Source: Romboutsia sp. CE17 (lineage in GTDB: Bacteria; Bacillota; Clostridia; Peptostreptococcales; Peptostreptococcaceae). Taken from it: a stretch of DNA of 64,000 nucleotides. The position numbers and the translations under genes are program-made. Below the pieces are notes generated by a model. The model saw only the letters and a list, made by a program, of their open reading frames with translations, was not told the origin of the DNA and did not search any database. Shown piece by piece: positions 16,808-25,676 of the stretch. Each line of letters starts with the position of its first letter. The first letter of the stretch is position 1. The DNA lies in assembly GCF_012317385.1 (NCBI RefSeq), contig NZ_CP051144.1, positions 1,984,001-2,048,000 of the forward strand, given 5' to 3'.

Positions 16808-17023
16808 TTATTCCTCCCTCATATCTAAATCTTCTTCTATGCCTAATGAGTTAAATTTACTTATTTTTAATTCGGCATTTTCCAATAATTTATTGCAGTG
16901 TTTATAAAGGCCTATTCCTTCTTCATATAAACTTAAGGATTCATCTAAACTAGCTCCTTTAGATTCTAGTTTTTCCAAAATTGCTTCTAACTTTTTATAA
17001 GCTTGTTCATATGTTAAATCCAT
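16808..17023 (-). CDS. xseB: exodeoxyribonuclease VII small subunit
   Basis: Small subunit that binds several copies per large subunit to form ExoVII, a single-strand DNA exonuclease. The 71 residues form the typical helical hairpin with [16 protein letters not shown] and [19 protein letters not shown]. It lies two bases after xseA and two before ispA, so translation is tightly coupled. Confidence 0.96.
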   Translation of the reverse strand: MDLTYEQAYKKLEAILEKLESKGASLDESLSLYEEGIGLYKHCNKLLENAELKISKFNSLGIEEDLDMREE

Positions 17024-17025
17024 AT

Positions 17026-18231
17026 TTATACCTCTTTATTTATTATTTTTTCTACAGTACACTCTATAAATCCATCTTTCAAAACTATTTCTAGATTATC
17101 TTTAAACTGTATTTCTTTTGTGCTATTAATTACTTGTCCTTCTTTTTGTACTATGCTATATCCTCTATCTATAGTTGCTAATGGGCTTAAACTATGAATC
17201 ATAGCGCCCATGTTAGTAAGCCTCTCTTTTTCAAGCTTAATATTATTTTCTACTTCAAAGGCTATTTTATCATATATTTTGTCTAATTGTATAATATTAT
17301 CTTTTATTATGTATGATTTCAGGTAATTATTTATTCTTTCAAAAACAGAGTTAAGTCTATGTTCATCTATTTTCACTTGATTTATTAATGACTTACTCAT
17401 TCTATTTTTTATATTATTTAATTTAAACTCCAAATCATTTAGAGATGGTGTTGCTATTTCTGCAGCTGCTGATGGAGTTGGCGCTCTCATATCTGCTACA
17501 AAGTCGCAAATTGTAAAGTCAGTTTCATGACCAACTGCCGATATTATAGGTATTTTAGACTTAAATACTTCTCTTGCAACTATTTCTTCATTAAAAGACC
17601 AAAGTTCTTCTATAGAACCTCCACCTCTACCTACAATTATTGTATCTACATTTTCTCTATCATTAAAGAATTTAATACCTTCACATATATCACCTGCTGA
17701 GTTTAAGCCTTGAACATTTACAGGATACAACATTAAATTAACTTTAGGGTATCTTCTTTTTATTACGTTTATTATGTCTCTTATTACTGCTCCGGTCGGA
17801 GATGTCACAACACCTATAGACCTTGGTATTTTCGGTATTGGCTTTTTATATTTTTGATCAAACAATCCTTCTTTACTTAACTGTTCTTTTAGCTTATTAA
17901 ACTGTATGTATAAATTTCCAACTCCTTCAATCTCAATAGAATTAATATATAACTGGTAAGATCCATCTCTTTCATAAACAGAAATATATCCACTTGCAAC
18001 TACTTTTACACCATTATCTAACTCTAGACTTCTATCATAATTACTTTTAAAAATAACACAATTTAATTTAGATGTTTCATCTTTTAATGAAAGGTATACA
18101 TTTCCACTACTATGTACCTTGAAGTTTGATATTTCACCTTTAACTTTTAAATTATATAATATAGGATCATTCACCAAAATTCGTTTTATATAAGAGTTTG
18201 CTTCACTTATGTCTAAAGCTCTTAATTTCAT
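17026..18231 (-). CDS. xseA: exodeoxyribonuclease VII large subunit
   Basis: Catalytic subunit of ExoVII. The 401-residue sequence has an N-terminal OB-fold (about 5-100; [19 protein letters not shown]) and a catalytic domain with [15 protein letters not shown] (about 138-152), [12 protein letters not shown] (about 199-210) and [30 protein letters not shown] long helical region follows, then a C-terminal [12 protein letters not shown] element. It is two bases after the Kae1-like gene in the nusB operon. Confidence 0.97.
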   Translation of the reverse strand: MKLRALDISEANSYIKRILVNDPILYNLKVKGEISNFKVHSSGNVYLSLKDETSKLNCVIFKSNYDRSLELDNGVKVVASGYISVYERDGSYQLYINSIEIEGVGNLYIQFNKLKEQLSKEGLFDQKYKKPIPKIPRSIGVVTSPTGAVIRDIINVIKRRYPKVNLMLYPVNVQGLNSAGDICEGIKFFNDRENVDTIIVGRGGGSIEELWSFNEEIVAREVFKSKIPIISAVGHETDFTICDFVADMRAPTPSAAAEIATPSLNDLEFKLNNIKNRMSKSLINQVKIDEHRLNSVFERINNYLKSYIIKDNIIQLDKIYDKIAFEVENNIKLEKERLTNMGAMIHSLSPLATIDRGYSIVQKEGQVINSTKEIQFKDNLEIVLKDGFIECTVEKIINKEV

Positions 18232-18233
18232 AT

Positions 18234-19202
18234 TTACTCTCCTAAATTAAGTTTTTCAAGTCCTATTAATGCACATCCTACTGCATTATCAGTTGAATAT
18301 TCTGGTTCTGTAAAATATGCAGTTATATTATCTTTGCTTAATTCACTTTTTATTTTTCTTGATATATATTTACTTGCAGAAACTCCACCAGCAAATATAA
18401 CTTCATTTATATTATTTTCTCTACTTATATACAATACGGACTTTAATATATTTTTACACACTGTATCTAGTAATAATTTACATATATATTCTTTACTATA
18501 ATCATCTATTATTTTATTTATTTGATTTTCAATCCCAGATAAATTCATATATCCATCTTTTACAGATGTTTTTAGCCCAAACTCTATTTTATCTTGGCAC
18601 TTTAGAGCATTTTCATCTATATATTTTCCACATGGAAAACTATATCCCATCTTAATCCCTATTCTATCTATAAGTTGTCCAAAACTTATATCTTTAGTTC
18701 CACCAACTATACTTATTTCACGTTCTAATCTTTCTTTCTTTACCAAAATAACCTCAGTAGTTCCTCCTGACATATGTACAGATAAAAATCTATCTTTATT
18801 TTTTATATTATTAGTTAAAAGACTCGCTTCAATGTGATTCTCCTGATGAGTAGTTTCATAATAATGACAATTGTTTAAACTACTAAATAATTTTGCAAAG
18901 TTACTTCCAACTGTAAAGACTGGCATATATGACTCTTTCACCGGTCTTGGTTTAGTTGATACACATACTCCAATAACCTTATTACCTTTTATCATAGAAT
19001 TTATTTCATTACTTATTTCTCCTAAATTATTAACATGCTGAAAAACAGCCTCACTTTGTCTTAACCCCTTAGTGTTATCTTTAACCTTTAGCATTATCTT
19101 TTTATTAAATATTATTTTTTTATCTAAAGATATAGCTGCTATAGAGGTTGTATAGCAGCTAGTGTCAATTCCGATTATTATATTATTTTGATTCAAGTTC
19201 AC
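18234..19202 (-). CDS. second TsaD/Kae1-like protein of the nusB-xseA cluster
   Basis: A 322-residue ASKHA-fold protein of the Kae1/TsaD/Qri7 group, often annotated as 'O-sialoglycoprotein endopeptidase' or 'peptidase M22'. It starts [15 protein letters not shown] (about 8-22). It keeps the metal-binding HQENH (about 119-123), a GGTTEV phosphate loop (about 148-153), and [12 protein letters not shown] at the C-terminus. It differs from true TsaD (about 340 residues, HMEGH), and a canonical tsaD is expected elsewhere. Clostridial genomes commonly have this paralogue between nusB and xseA (recollection). A role in tRNA t6A modification is not shown. It overlaps the nusB end by 20 bases. Confidence 0.8.
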   Translation of the reverse strand: MNLNQNNIIIGIDTSCYTTSIAAISLDKKIIFNKKIMLKVKDNTKGLRQSEAVFQHVNNLGEISNEINSMIKGNKVIGVCVSTKPRPVKESYMPVFTVGSNFAKLFSSLNNCHYYETTHQENHIEASLLTNNIKNKDRFLSVHMSGGTTEVILVKKERLEREISIVGGTKDISFGQLIDRIGIKMGYSFPCGKYIDENALKCQDKIEFGLKTSVKDGYMNLSGIENQINKIIDDYSKEYICKLLLDTVCKNILKSVLYISRENNINEVIFAGGVSASKYISRKIKSELSKDNITAYFTEPEYSTDNAVGCALIGLEKLNLGE

Positions 19203-19698
19203 TTATAACACTTCCTAAAATTCCATTTATAAATTTAGGAGATTTATCATCACAGTATATCTTTGCAAGCTCTATGGCTTCATTTACAGAAACTCTTTGT
19301 GGTATATCCTCTATGGCAATAATTTCAGCTATTGCTAATTTTAATATAGCTAAGTCTACCTTCGCTATTCTATTTACCGTCCAGTTCCTTGCGTTTGAGT
19401 TTATTAAAGTATTTATCTTTTCTTCATTTTTTTCTAATGTTAAACAAATCTTTTTTATGTATTCTCTATCTATAGCTTCATCTATATCTATACTATCTAA
19501 TGATAGATCTGGGTTATTTGAATGTTGCAATCTTAATTCTTCATATCTATTTAATATATATTCAGCATTATTTTCTACGAACTCATCTACGAATAAATCT
19601 AAATTATCTATTTCCTCTTTTGTTATACTATTTTGGTATATTAATTTCATTGCGTACTCTCTACTAGTAACTTTTCTCGATATATTTTCCTTTTTCAT
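19183..19698 (-). CDS. nusB: transcription antitermination factor NusB
   Basis: RNA-binding factor that joins NusE (S10) in rRNA antitermination. The 171 residues are all-helical with [12 protein letters not shown] (about 11-22), [23 protein letters not shown] (about 103-125) and [26 protein letters not shown] (about 137-162), all clear NusB motifs. It is longer than E. coli NusB (139) because of an insertion around 28-80, common in Clostridia. GGAGG precedes the ATG. It is the first gene of a six-gene unit down to the PAP2-like gene. Confidence 0.95.
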   Translation of the reverse strand: MKKENISRKVTSREYAMKLIYQNSITKEEIDNLDLFVDEFVENNAEYILNRYEELRLQHSNNPDLSLDSIDIDEAIDREYIKKICLTLEKNEEKINTLINSNARNWTVNRIAKVDLAILKLAIAEIIAIEDIPQRVSVNEAIELAKIYCDDKSPKFINGILGSVISELESK

Positions 19699-19741
19699 CA
19701 GTCAAATCCTCCTTCAGTCTTTATTATGCGCGTTTTGCAGT

Positions 19742-19768
19742 AAAAAACCCTCTGATTTTTCAGAGGGT
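19742..19768 (-). terminator. terminator after the Asp23 gene
   Basis: Perfect stem ACCCTCTGA / TCAGAGGGT with a four-base loop and six T on the minus strand, starting six bases after the stop codon. Confidence 0.92.
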
Positions 19769-19773
19769 CTATA

Positions 19774-20178
19774 TTAATTTTTCTTAGATTCTTCTTTCCT
19801 AGCTTCTTTTTTTGCAATCTTTGCTTCTTTCTTTGCTTCTTCTAGCTCAGTTTTTTCTTTCTTGAAGCTAATTCCTTGAATATGTATATTTACTTGAGAA
19901 ACTTTTAATCCTGTCATTGTTTCAACAGTATTTTTTACATTTTCTTGTATCTTTAAAGCTATATCTGGTATAGATATTCCATAATCTATCATAACCATTA
20001 TATCTAAGTTAACGTCCTCTTCTTCTAATTGTATCTTTACACCATTATTATTCTTTAATAATTTATCTGTAAAAGTTGTTATAGTTTCTACACCTTCAAC
20101 TTCTAACGCTGCTAAACCTGCTATAGTAGCTATTACATCATTAGATATTTTAACTTGTCCAAAATTATTATTTTCCAT
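19774..20178 (-). CDS. Asp23/Gls24 family protein with charged tail
   Basis: A 134-residue protein whose first 110 residues are a complete Asp23 domain (FGQVKISNDVIATIAGLAAL, then VNLDIMVMIDYGISIPDIA and VSQVNIHIQGI). The last 25 residues are a Lys/Glu/Ala-rich tail (KKEAKIAKKEARKEESKKN) not seen in the other Asp23 protein of this window (44790-45140). Asp23 proteins are abundant, membrane-associated, envelope-stress proteins in Gram-positives. It lies between nusB and the spoIIIA operon, has its own terminator, and is preceded by the spoIIIA terminator, so it is monocistronic. Confidence 0.9.
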   Translation of the reverse strand: MENNNFGQVKISNDVIATIAGLAALEVEGVETITTFTDKLLKNNNGVKIQLEEEDVNLDIMVMIDYGISIPDIALKIQENVKNTVETMTGLKVSQVNIHIQGISFKKEKTELEEAKKEAKIAKKEARKEESKKN

Positions 20179-20246
20179 GATAAATACTTACCCCCTACTT
20201 AAGGAACTATTTTATATTATAATACCAAATACTATGAAACTTTGCA

Positions 20247-20279
20247 AGAAAATAACCTCAGTTACTTCTGAGGATTATT
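20247..20279 (-). terminator. terminator of the spoIIIA operon
   Basis: Minus strand AATAA-T-CCTCAG, six-base loop, CTGAGG-TTATT followed by TT. It is an 11-pair stem with one bulged base, about 107 bases after the spoIIIAH stop. Confidence 0.75.
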
Positions 20280-20385
20280 CGAATTTTAATATATATATCA
20301 TATATTAACCATATTATTTATATTCTAATCATTATATATTTTTGTACCTATAGTTGTTATTCTTTATAATATATTAGCGTCACTT

Positions 20386-21054
20386 CTAATCTTGTTGATT
20401 ATTCATTAATTTAATATTTTCATATTTTACATCAGCTTGTTCTGCTACTAAATCAAATATTTTAGCTGCCTCTTCTTTTTTTAATTCTTCTTCATTTACA
20501 ACTACATTTACAATTCCATCACTTATATATACTAATGCATCTTCAAATCCTTTTGTGCTTAATAGATTTTCTATTTTTAATTCTGTCTCCTGCTCTTTTA
20601 CTAATTTCAATTTCATTTCAGATGCTTCTTTTCTTGTTTCATCAGATGTTGAAGGATTATTTATCATTTCATTTAAACTTTGAGCCAAGTCATTTCTTTG
20701 CTTTTCTCTAGTCATTTTCATATCTAATATGTATGAAGATTTTTGCATATTTTCTTTTGATGTTAACTGTGCCTCTATTTCTTTACTTGTTTCAGTTACT
20801 TTTTCAGTTACCTCGCTTTCATTTTCTGCAATTTCTTCACTAGATTTACTATCAACTATATCGACTTCAGTGCTATTTCCTTCACTATTTTCATCTGTAT
20901 TTTTACTAAGTTGAGCTTGCTCATAAGCTTTAAACTCTTTAGATACATCTAATGCTGATTTTTTACTTAATTGATAATTTACTACACCTACAACTACTAA
21001 CATTGCTGATAAAGTTATTACTACAAATCCTCTATTCTTATAATTAAATCTCAT
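20386..21054 (-). CDS. spoIIIAH: stage III sporulation protein AH
   Basis: Mother-cell membrane protein whose outside domain meets forespore SpoIIQ and helps form the feeding-tube channel. Residues about 10-30 are a membrane segment (FVVITLSAMLVVVGVV). A Glu/Ser-rich, low-complexity stretch (about 45-100) links to a C-terminal YscJ/FliF-like ring-building domain (about 105-215; ENLLSTKGFEDALVYIS, VNVVVNEEELKKEEAAKI). Last gene of the operon. It starts after GGGGGG. The linker is acidic and likely disordered. Confidence 0.95.
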   Translation of the reverse strand: MRFNYKNRGFVVITLSAMLVVVGVVNYQLSKKSALDVSKEFKAYEQAQLSKNTDENSEGNSTEVDIVDSKSSEEIAENESEVTEKVTETSKEIEAQLTSKENMQKSSYILDMKMTREKQRNDLAQSLNEMINNPSTSDETRKEASEMKLKLVKEQETELKIENLLSTKGFEDALVYISDGIVNVVVNEEELKKEEAAKIFDLVAEQADVKYENIKLMNNQQD

Positions 21055-21078
21055 TTTTATCCCCCCGGTTATATGTAT

Positions 21079-21636
21079 TTATTTAGAACTCATTATCTGA
21101 ACTTGATGTCCATCTACTTGTAATGCAGTTTGTACAGCACTATAAAGCAATTCTTTTACTTTAGAATCATTAGCTCCACTTGCAACAACTAAAACTCCTT
21201 TAATTTTAGCCTCTGTTGTTTTTAATATTACTGGTGAATTAGAATTACTAGTTATCATTGTTTTATTTTCACTTTCTGTTGTAACCTTTCTTTCTCCACC
21301 TTGAGCATCTTTTTCTTCTGTAGTTTCTGTGGTTGAATTACTATTGAATGCTGGTTGAAGCTCTTCACTCGACTCAAAAGTAATCATCACATTAACATCT
21401 CCTACACCATTAATTTTACTTAAGATACTTTCTAATTTTTTTTCTAAATCTTTTTGTTCACTACTTGAAATTTCTTCTTCCTGCTGTTGTTCTACTTGAG
21501 CTACATTTTCATCTGAAGCCGTATTTTCATCTTCAGGAATACAGGATATTATTATGAGAGCCAGCACACATATAATTCCTAAAGATAGCAGTGAGTATAT
21601 CTTTTTCTTATCTTTTTCGTTTAAGTTTTTAAACAT
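21079..21636 (-). CDS. spoIIIAG: stage III sporulation protein AG
   Basis: Forms the large secretin-like ring of the A-Q channel. One membrane segment (about 12-32, YSLLSLGIICVLALIIIS) is followed by an acidic, Gln/Glu-rich linker (45-60) and a ring-building domain with KINGVGDVNVMITFES (about 73-88). It also has KTTEAKIKGVLVVASGANDSKVKELL (about 139-164). An insertion rich in Thr/Glu/Asn (about 97-132) corresponds to the wing region. It is 14 bases downstream of spoIIIAF. Confidence 0.96.
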   Translation of the reverse strand: MFKNLNEKDKKKIYSLLSLGIICVLALIIISCIPEDENTASDENVAQVEQQQEEEISSSEQKDLEKKLESILSKINGVGDVNVMITFESSEELQPAFNSNSTTETTEEKDAQGGERKVTTESENKTMITSNSNSPVILKTTEAKIKGVLVVASGANDSKVKELLYSAVQTALQVDGHQVQIMSSK

Positions 21637-21650
21637 TTACTCAACCCCTA

Positions 21651-22226
21651 TTAATCAATTTCTATAGTCTCAATTGATACATCAAGTATTTCAACTAAGT
21701 CATCTTTTAGTTTTTGTTGATCTAAGCTTGATTCATTTTGCTGCTTTTCATCATTCTTAAACACTGGTTTTGTTTTTTCATTTTCACTAGATTGTATGTC
21801 CTCATTCTCTAATTTATTACTATTATTTTTTTCTTTTAGTTTTATGTTGCTAATATCAGATCCTTCAAACTCTATATCTTCTAATTCATATCCATACTCA
21901 TCTAGCTTTAATTTAAGAACTTGTTTTAATCCTTCTTCATAATTATTTGCCAAACTATTAGTTCCAGATTCACTTGCTAATTTATTACTACTTTCTATAT
22001 ATTCTTTATTATAATCACTCATCATTTTTAATATTTTATCTTCTAAGCTAAAATCACCTGAAAACAAACTAATTATGGGTGTTATTACTATGAATACAAA
22101 TATAAAATTTACTACTAAATTTATGTATGGCTTTATTTTTGACTTTGGTAAAAGCATATCAACTATACTTACTATAAAAGCGCCTATTAGTATAGTTATA
22201 ATCCAAGATTTTAAGCTCTCTATCAC
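21651..22226 (-). CDS. spoIIIAF: stage III sporulation protein AF
   Basis: Membrane component of the channel complex. Two N-terminal hydrophobic segments (about 8-26, 33-55) are followed by a soluble domain with LKQVLKLKLDEYGYELEDIEF (about 101-121). The C-terminal half has a Lys/Glu/Asn-rich low-complexity stretch (about 128-168) and a final ring-type strand pair. The start is GTG, nine bases after AGGAGG. The family is small and divergent, so assignment rests on operon position and the two-helix topology. Confidence 0.93.
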   Translation of the reverse strand: MIESLKSWIITILIGAFIVSIVDMLLPKSKIKPYINLVVNFIFVFIVITPIISLFSGDFSLEDKILKMMSDYNKEYIESSNKLASESGTNSLANNYEEGLKQVLKLKLDEYGYELEDIEFEGSDISNIKLKEKNNSNKLENEDIQSSENEKTKPVFKNDEKQQNESSLDQQKLKDDLVEILDVSIETIEID

Positions 22227-22238
22227 TTAAGGCACCTC

Positions 22239-23420
22239 CTAATGAGTTACTACACTAATGGATGTTAAAATCGCTATTGTTACGAAGAACATAATCATTA
22301 TAGCTATTACACACGCTAGCATTATTACCATTAAATTTGCCACATCATTTAAAAAACTAGACATACTTTCTTCCCCTACTGGTTCTACTACAACTGCTGC
22401 AACTTTATATACAATTATTACAGATAAAATTTTTATTATTGGAACTAAGCAGATACCAATTAATATTACTAATCCAATTCCGCCAAATACATTTTTAATA
22501 AGCTGAGATGAAGATAGCAAAATGTCAACTGAATCTGATACAAACCCACCTACTACTGGTATGAAGTTTCCTATTGCAAATTTTACTGTTTTTACACTAA
22601 ACTTATCAAAACTAGTTACATATATACCTTGAATAGATACAAGACCTAAGTAAATAGTGAACATTGCTCCTATAGTAACTATATTTATATTTTTAATAAA
22701 TGAAGAAAGTTTACTTAGTTTTATGCTTTGTGATAAATTATTTATAACTAGAATTGCAAATACTACTGTGATAGATGTAAACATAAATTCTTTAAATATA
22801 ATATTTATTAGTGTAACCCCACCTAAAAATATTGGATTAAGAGCTGTGGATGTTATTGGGAATCCCATTAAAGTTAAAAATGTAATTAAGATTGGCATTA
22901 TAACTTGCATCAGTCCTACTGTACTATTTATAGTTCTATAGCATATTGTTAAAACATCTTTAAAACCAATTAGAGTAAGTGACACCATTGTTATGAAAAT
23001 TATATATGTTGTTATTTTACTTATATTTCCTGAAGAAAAGGAATTTTCTAGACTTTTTAATATAGATGAAAGTAACGCTAGTACCAAAATTGTCGCTACT
23101 ACTTTTAAGCTAACTTTCAATTCACTAAATACTGTAGCTTTTATTTTCTCTTTCTCAAATAAATCTAATATGCTCTGCTTACCGCTAATCAGATCTTTTA
23201 CAAATTGTTTTAAATCTATATCTTTAACCGCAACATCATCTCTTATATACTTTTCAATTTCGTCTACACTAACTTTATCAAGTTGGCTATCTATATAAAG
23301 GTCAATACTACTTTTTGCTTCGTCATAACTTTCCTTTGAATCATCTTCTGCAAAGCAGGTTATGGATAAATTAAGTATTGTAAGAGCTGTTAACAAAATA
23401 CCTAATAATTTTTTTTTCAT
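22239..23420 (-). CDS. spoIIIAE: stage III sporulation protein AE
   Basis: Polytopic membrane protein of 393 residues with a cleavable-type N-terminal signal (KKLLGILLTALTILNLSITCFAED, about 3-26 counted in parts). An extracellular helical domain (about 27-90) is followed by about seven or eight membrane segments (from about 105 to the end). It resembles a permease and may form the inner-membrane part of the channel. It is the longest gene of the operon and is 14 bases after spoIIIAD. Confidence 0.96.
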   Translation of the reverse strand: MKKKLLGILLTALTILNLSITCFAEDDSKESYDEAKSSIDLYIDSQLDKVSVDEIEKYIRDDVAVKDIDLKQFVKDLISGKQSILDLFEKEKIKATVFSELKVSLKVVATILVLALLSSILKSLENSFSSGNISKITTYIIFITMVSLTLIGFKDVLTICYRTINSTVGLMQVIMPILITFLTLMGFPITSTALNPIFLGGVTLINIIFKEFMFTSITVVFAILVINNLSQSIKLSKLSSFIKNINIVTIGAMFTIYLGLVSIQGIYVTSFDKFSVKTVKFAIGNFIPVVGGFVSDSVDILLSSSQLIKNVFGGIGLVILIGICLVPIIKILSVIIVYKVAAVVVEPVGEESMSSFLNDVANLMVIMLACVIAIMIMFFVTIAILTSISVVTH

Positions 23421-23434
23421 AAGTAATCATTCTC

Positions 23435-23821
23435 CTATGGGATTATATTTAATATCATTTCTACAATAGAAAGAAGTATAGGGAATGACATTGTCATTAC
23501 TATTATTTTCCCTCCAAATTCTAATTTAGAAGCTATATTTTTTTCTCCACAATCATTACAAAGTTGTATAGCAAATTCCATAATATATGCAATCCCTATT
23601 AACTTAATTATCAAAGATATGTATATGCTCGGAATATTTGCTTTATTAGCTAAGTCTTGTATTCCCTCTATAATAAAATTTAATTTAAATATGACCGATA
23701 ATAATATCGTAACCCCAGTTATTATTGCTATAAAATTTGCCATTTCTGGTCTATCTTTTCTTATTATGAGGCAAAGAGTTGTAGCAATTATAGCAACCCC
23801 CACTAACTGCATTACATCCAA
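23435..23821 (-). CDS. spoIIIAD: stage III sporulation protein AD
   Basis: A 128-residue membrane protein with four hydrophobic segments (VGVAIIATTLCLII, FIAIITGVTILLSVIF, IYISLIIKLIGIAYIMEFA, IIVMTMSFPILLSIVEMIL). It is related to SpoIIIAC, as if AC and AD share an origin. The best start is TTG at 23821, seven bases after GAGGAGG; the ATG three codons later is too far from that site. Located between spoIIIAC and spoIIIAE. Confidence 0.95.
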   Translation of the reverse strand: MDVMQLVGVAIIATTLCLIIRKDRPEMANFIAIITGVTILLSVIFKLNFIIEGIQDLANKANIPSIYISLIIKLIGIAYIMEFAIQLCNDCGEKNIASKLEFGGKIIVMTMSFPILLSIVEMILNIIP

Positions 23822-23836
23822 GATATCGCCTCCTCT

Positions 23837-24040
23837 TTAGTAAAGCTGAAACATTGTTCTAACTGTATTAAATAAATCACTTATCTCAGTTAATACTATT
23901 CCAAGCACTATAATTACCCCAGCTAGAGTTGTAAACGTAGACCAATCTTTTCTATCAGCCTTATCTAAAATCATATTTAAAACTGATATTAATATTCCCA
24001 CACCTGCAACTTTTAATATTAAAGTTATATCCATTTTCAT
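23837..24040 (-). CDS. spoIIIAC: stage III sporulation protein AC
   Basis: A 67-residue protein with two hydrophobic segments (LILKVAGVGILISVLNMIL and FTTLAGVIIVLGIVL), the standard SpoIIIAC size and topology. Asp/Lys-rich loop DKADRKDW lies between. It follows spoIIIAB by four bases. Confidence 0.95.
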   Translation of the reverse strand: MKMDITLILKVAGVGILISVLNMILDKADRKDWSTFTTLAGVIIVLGIVLTEISDLFNTVRTMFQLY

Positions 24041-24044
24041 CCTC

Positions 24045-24566
24045 CTATACCAAAATTATTCCTATACATATACCTAAAAAAGTTATAAGTTGCTTGTACA
24101 AATTCCCTTTTTTGCTTATGTCTTCTTTGCTATCAGTTGTTAATTTTTTTAAATTTTCTACACTTAGACTTATCATCCTTTCTTGAGATGCAATATCACT
24201 TTTACCTAATGTAAGTATAAGTGTCTTTAATTCTTCGACTTCCTTATTTTGTAAATAAGTTTCATTTGTTAAAATACATAAATTATCATCTAGAATATCT
24301 TCTAATACTTTATAGTCATTATTACTTAAATCATACGCCATTGATTTAAAGAATTTCGATAAGCAGTAATCTTCTTTATTACCTACTCTACTGAAGACCT
24401 CTTCTAGAGTGTATAACCCAAATGACAAGTCCATCCTTACTATCTCTAATATTCTTATGAGATCATTTAATGATTTATGCCTTTTTATATAAGACTTGTA
24501 TATAAAATCTCCAATTAAGTAACTACACCCTATGAGAACTCCAATAATAACTACTTTAATTTGCAA
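24045..24566 (-). CDS. spoIIIAB: stage III sporulation protein AB
   Basis: A 173-residue protein resembling type II/IV secretion GspF membrane components: N-terminal membrane segment (VVIIGVLIGCSYLIGDFIY), a helical soluble domain with RILEIVRMDLSFGLYTLEEVFSRVG (about 41-65), and a C-terminal membrane segment (LITFLGICIGIILV). Its start overlaps the spoIIIAA stop by 11 bases, so the ATPase and this platform protein are co-translated. Confidence 0.95.
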   Translation of the reverse strand: MQIKVVIIGVLIGCSYLIGDFIYKSYIKRHKSLNDLIRILEIVRMDLSFGLYTLEEVFSRVGNKEDYCLSKFFKSMAYDLSNNDYKVLEDILDDNLCILTNETYLQNKEVEELKTLILTLGKSDIASQERMISLSVENLKKLTTDSKEDISKKGNLYKQLITFLGICIGIILV

Positions 24567-25524
24567 AATACCATCTCTTTTCTTCTAAGTCATATATTTT
24601 TTCAACTGTTCCAGGCCCTTTTCTTGCTGACAATATAATAACTTTTTTAAACAGTTCTCTATCCAATAAATGACTTAATTCTTTTCTTCCTTTTATATCA
24701 TCAATAGAATCTCCATGTACAGTTGTAATTAAGCTTACACCACCATTTAATGCTGTATATAAAGCTTTAACTTCTTTTTCATTGCCTATTTCATCTGTAA
24801 CGATTACATTTGGCGACATAGATCTTAAAAGCATGATTATACCTATATCTTTAGGGCATGTTTCTATAATATCAGTTCTTATTCCAACATCCATTTGTGG
24901 AACTCCTAAATAAGATCCACCTATTTCATTACGTTCATCTATTAAAGCCACCTTCGTCCCCTTGAATCCAAATCTTTTATTTCCATTGCTTAAGTTTCTT
25001 ACTATATCTCTTAATAAGGTTGTCTTACCACATTGAGGTGGAGAAATAATCAAAGTATTGTTAACTTGATTGTTATCTTTTATTATATGATCTAAAATTT
25101 TATCAGAGCATCCTATAATTTCTCTTGAAATTCTTATATTTAAAGATGATATATGCTTTATATTTTTCACTTGTCCATTTTCAACGATTGCTTTTCCTAC
25201 TATTCCAACTCTATGCCCACCCCTTAAAGTTATAAATCCTTTTGTTATATCATCCATAAAAGTATGAATAGAATACTTACATATAATTTGAAATGTTTGT
25301 TCAATGTCTTCTCTAGTTACAATATATGGTTTGTCCATTTTTATTCCTAAATCATTATCTTTTTCGTTATAAAAATAATCTTTGTTATTAGCATTTAATA
25401 TTAGTGGTTTTTGAGCTCTAAGCCTTATTTCTTCAATATTTAGATTACTTTTAGGTAGTTTTTTTATTTTTTCTCTTAAGTTTAACGAAAGAGAGTTTAT
25501 AATTTCATCAGATATATTTTTCAT
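24556..25524 (-). CDS. spoIIIAA: stage III sporulation protein AA (ATPase)
   Basis: Mother-cell ATPase thought to energise the channel. The 322 residues have an N-terminal domain, then Walker A SPPQCGKTTLLRDIV (about 166-180), VALIDERNEIGG (about 199-210), and IVTDEIGNEKEVKAL (about 242-256) as Walker B region. The HGDSIDD segment (about 274) resembles secretion ATPases. First gene of the spoIIIAA-AH operon, after AAAGGAGG. A sigma-E promoter is expected, but only a weak CATAGCTA -10-like element (25563-25570) is visible, without a -35. Confidence 0.97.
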   Translation of the reverse strand: MKNISDEIINSLSLNLREKIKKLPKSNLNIEEIRLRAQKPLILNANNKDYFYNEKDNDLGIKMDKPYIVTREDIEQTFQIICKYSIHTFMDDITKGFITLRGGHRVGIVGKAIVENGQVKNIKHISSLNIRISREIIGCSDKILDHIIKDNNQVNNTLIISPPQCGKTTLLRDIVRNLSNGNKRFGFKGTKVALIDERNEIGGSYLGVPQMDVGIRTDIIETCPKDIGIIMLLRSMSPNVIVTDEIGNEKEVKALYTALNGGVSLITTVHGDSIDDIKGRKELSHLLDRELFKKVIILSARKGPGTVEKIYDLEEKRWYFAN

Positions 25525-25636
25525 ATCTTGTCCTCCTTTCTAGTTTATATATTTATATTTATTAGCTATGCAAATTATTACTAAAAAAACTGATTTTGAT
25601 TTTTAATAAAAATTCAATTTATAAAATTTTACACAT

Positions 25637-25665
25637 AAAAAAGAGTTACCTTTTTAGGTAACTCT
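25637..25665 (-). terminator. terminator of plsX
   Basis: Stem AGAGTTACC / GGTAACTCT, six-base loop, five T on the minus strand, 12 bases after the plsX stop. It separates plsX from the spoIIIA operon. Confidence 0.92.
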
Positions 25666-25676
25666 ACACTTTAACT

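Noticed and set aside
18234-19202. Sialoglycoprotein endopeptidase activity
   Set aside because: This label comes from an old report on one homologue; the ASKHA fold indicates a Kae1/TsaD relative.
25525-25600. Sigma-E promoter for the spoIIIA operon
   Set aside because: Only a weak CATAGCTA -10-like sequence is present, with no -35 at the proper distance; not listed as a feature.
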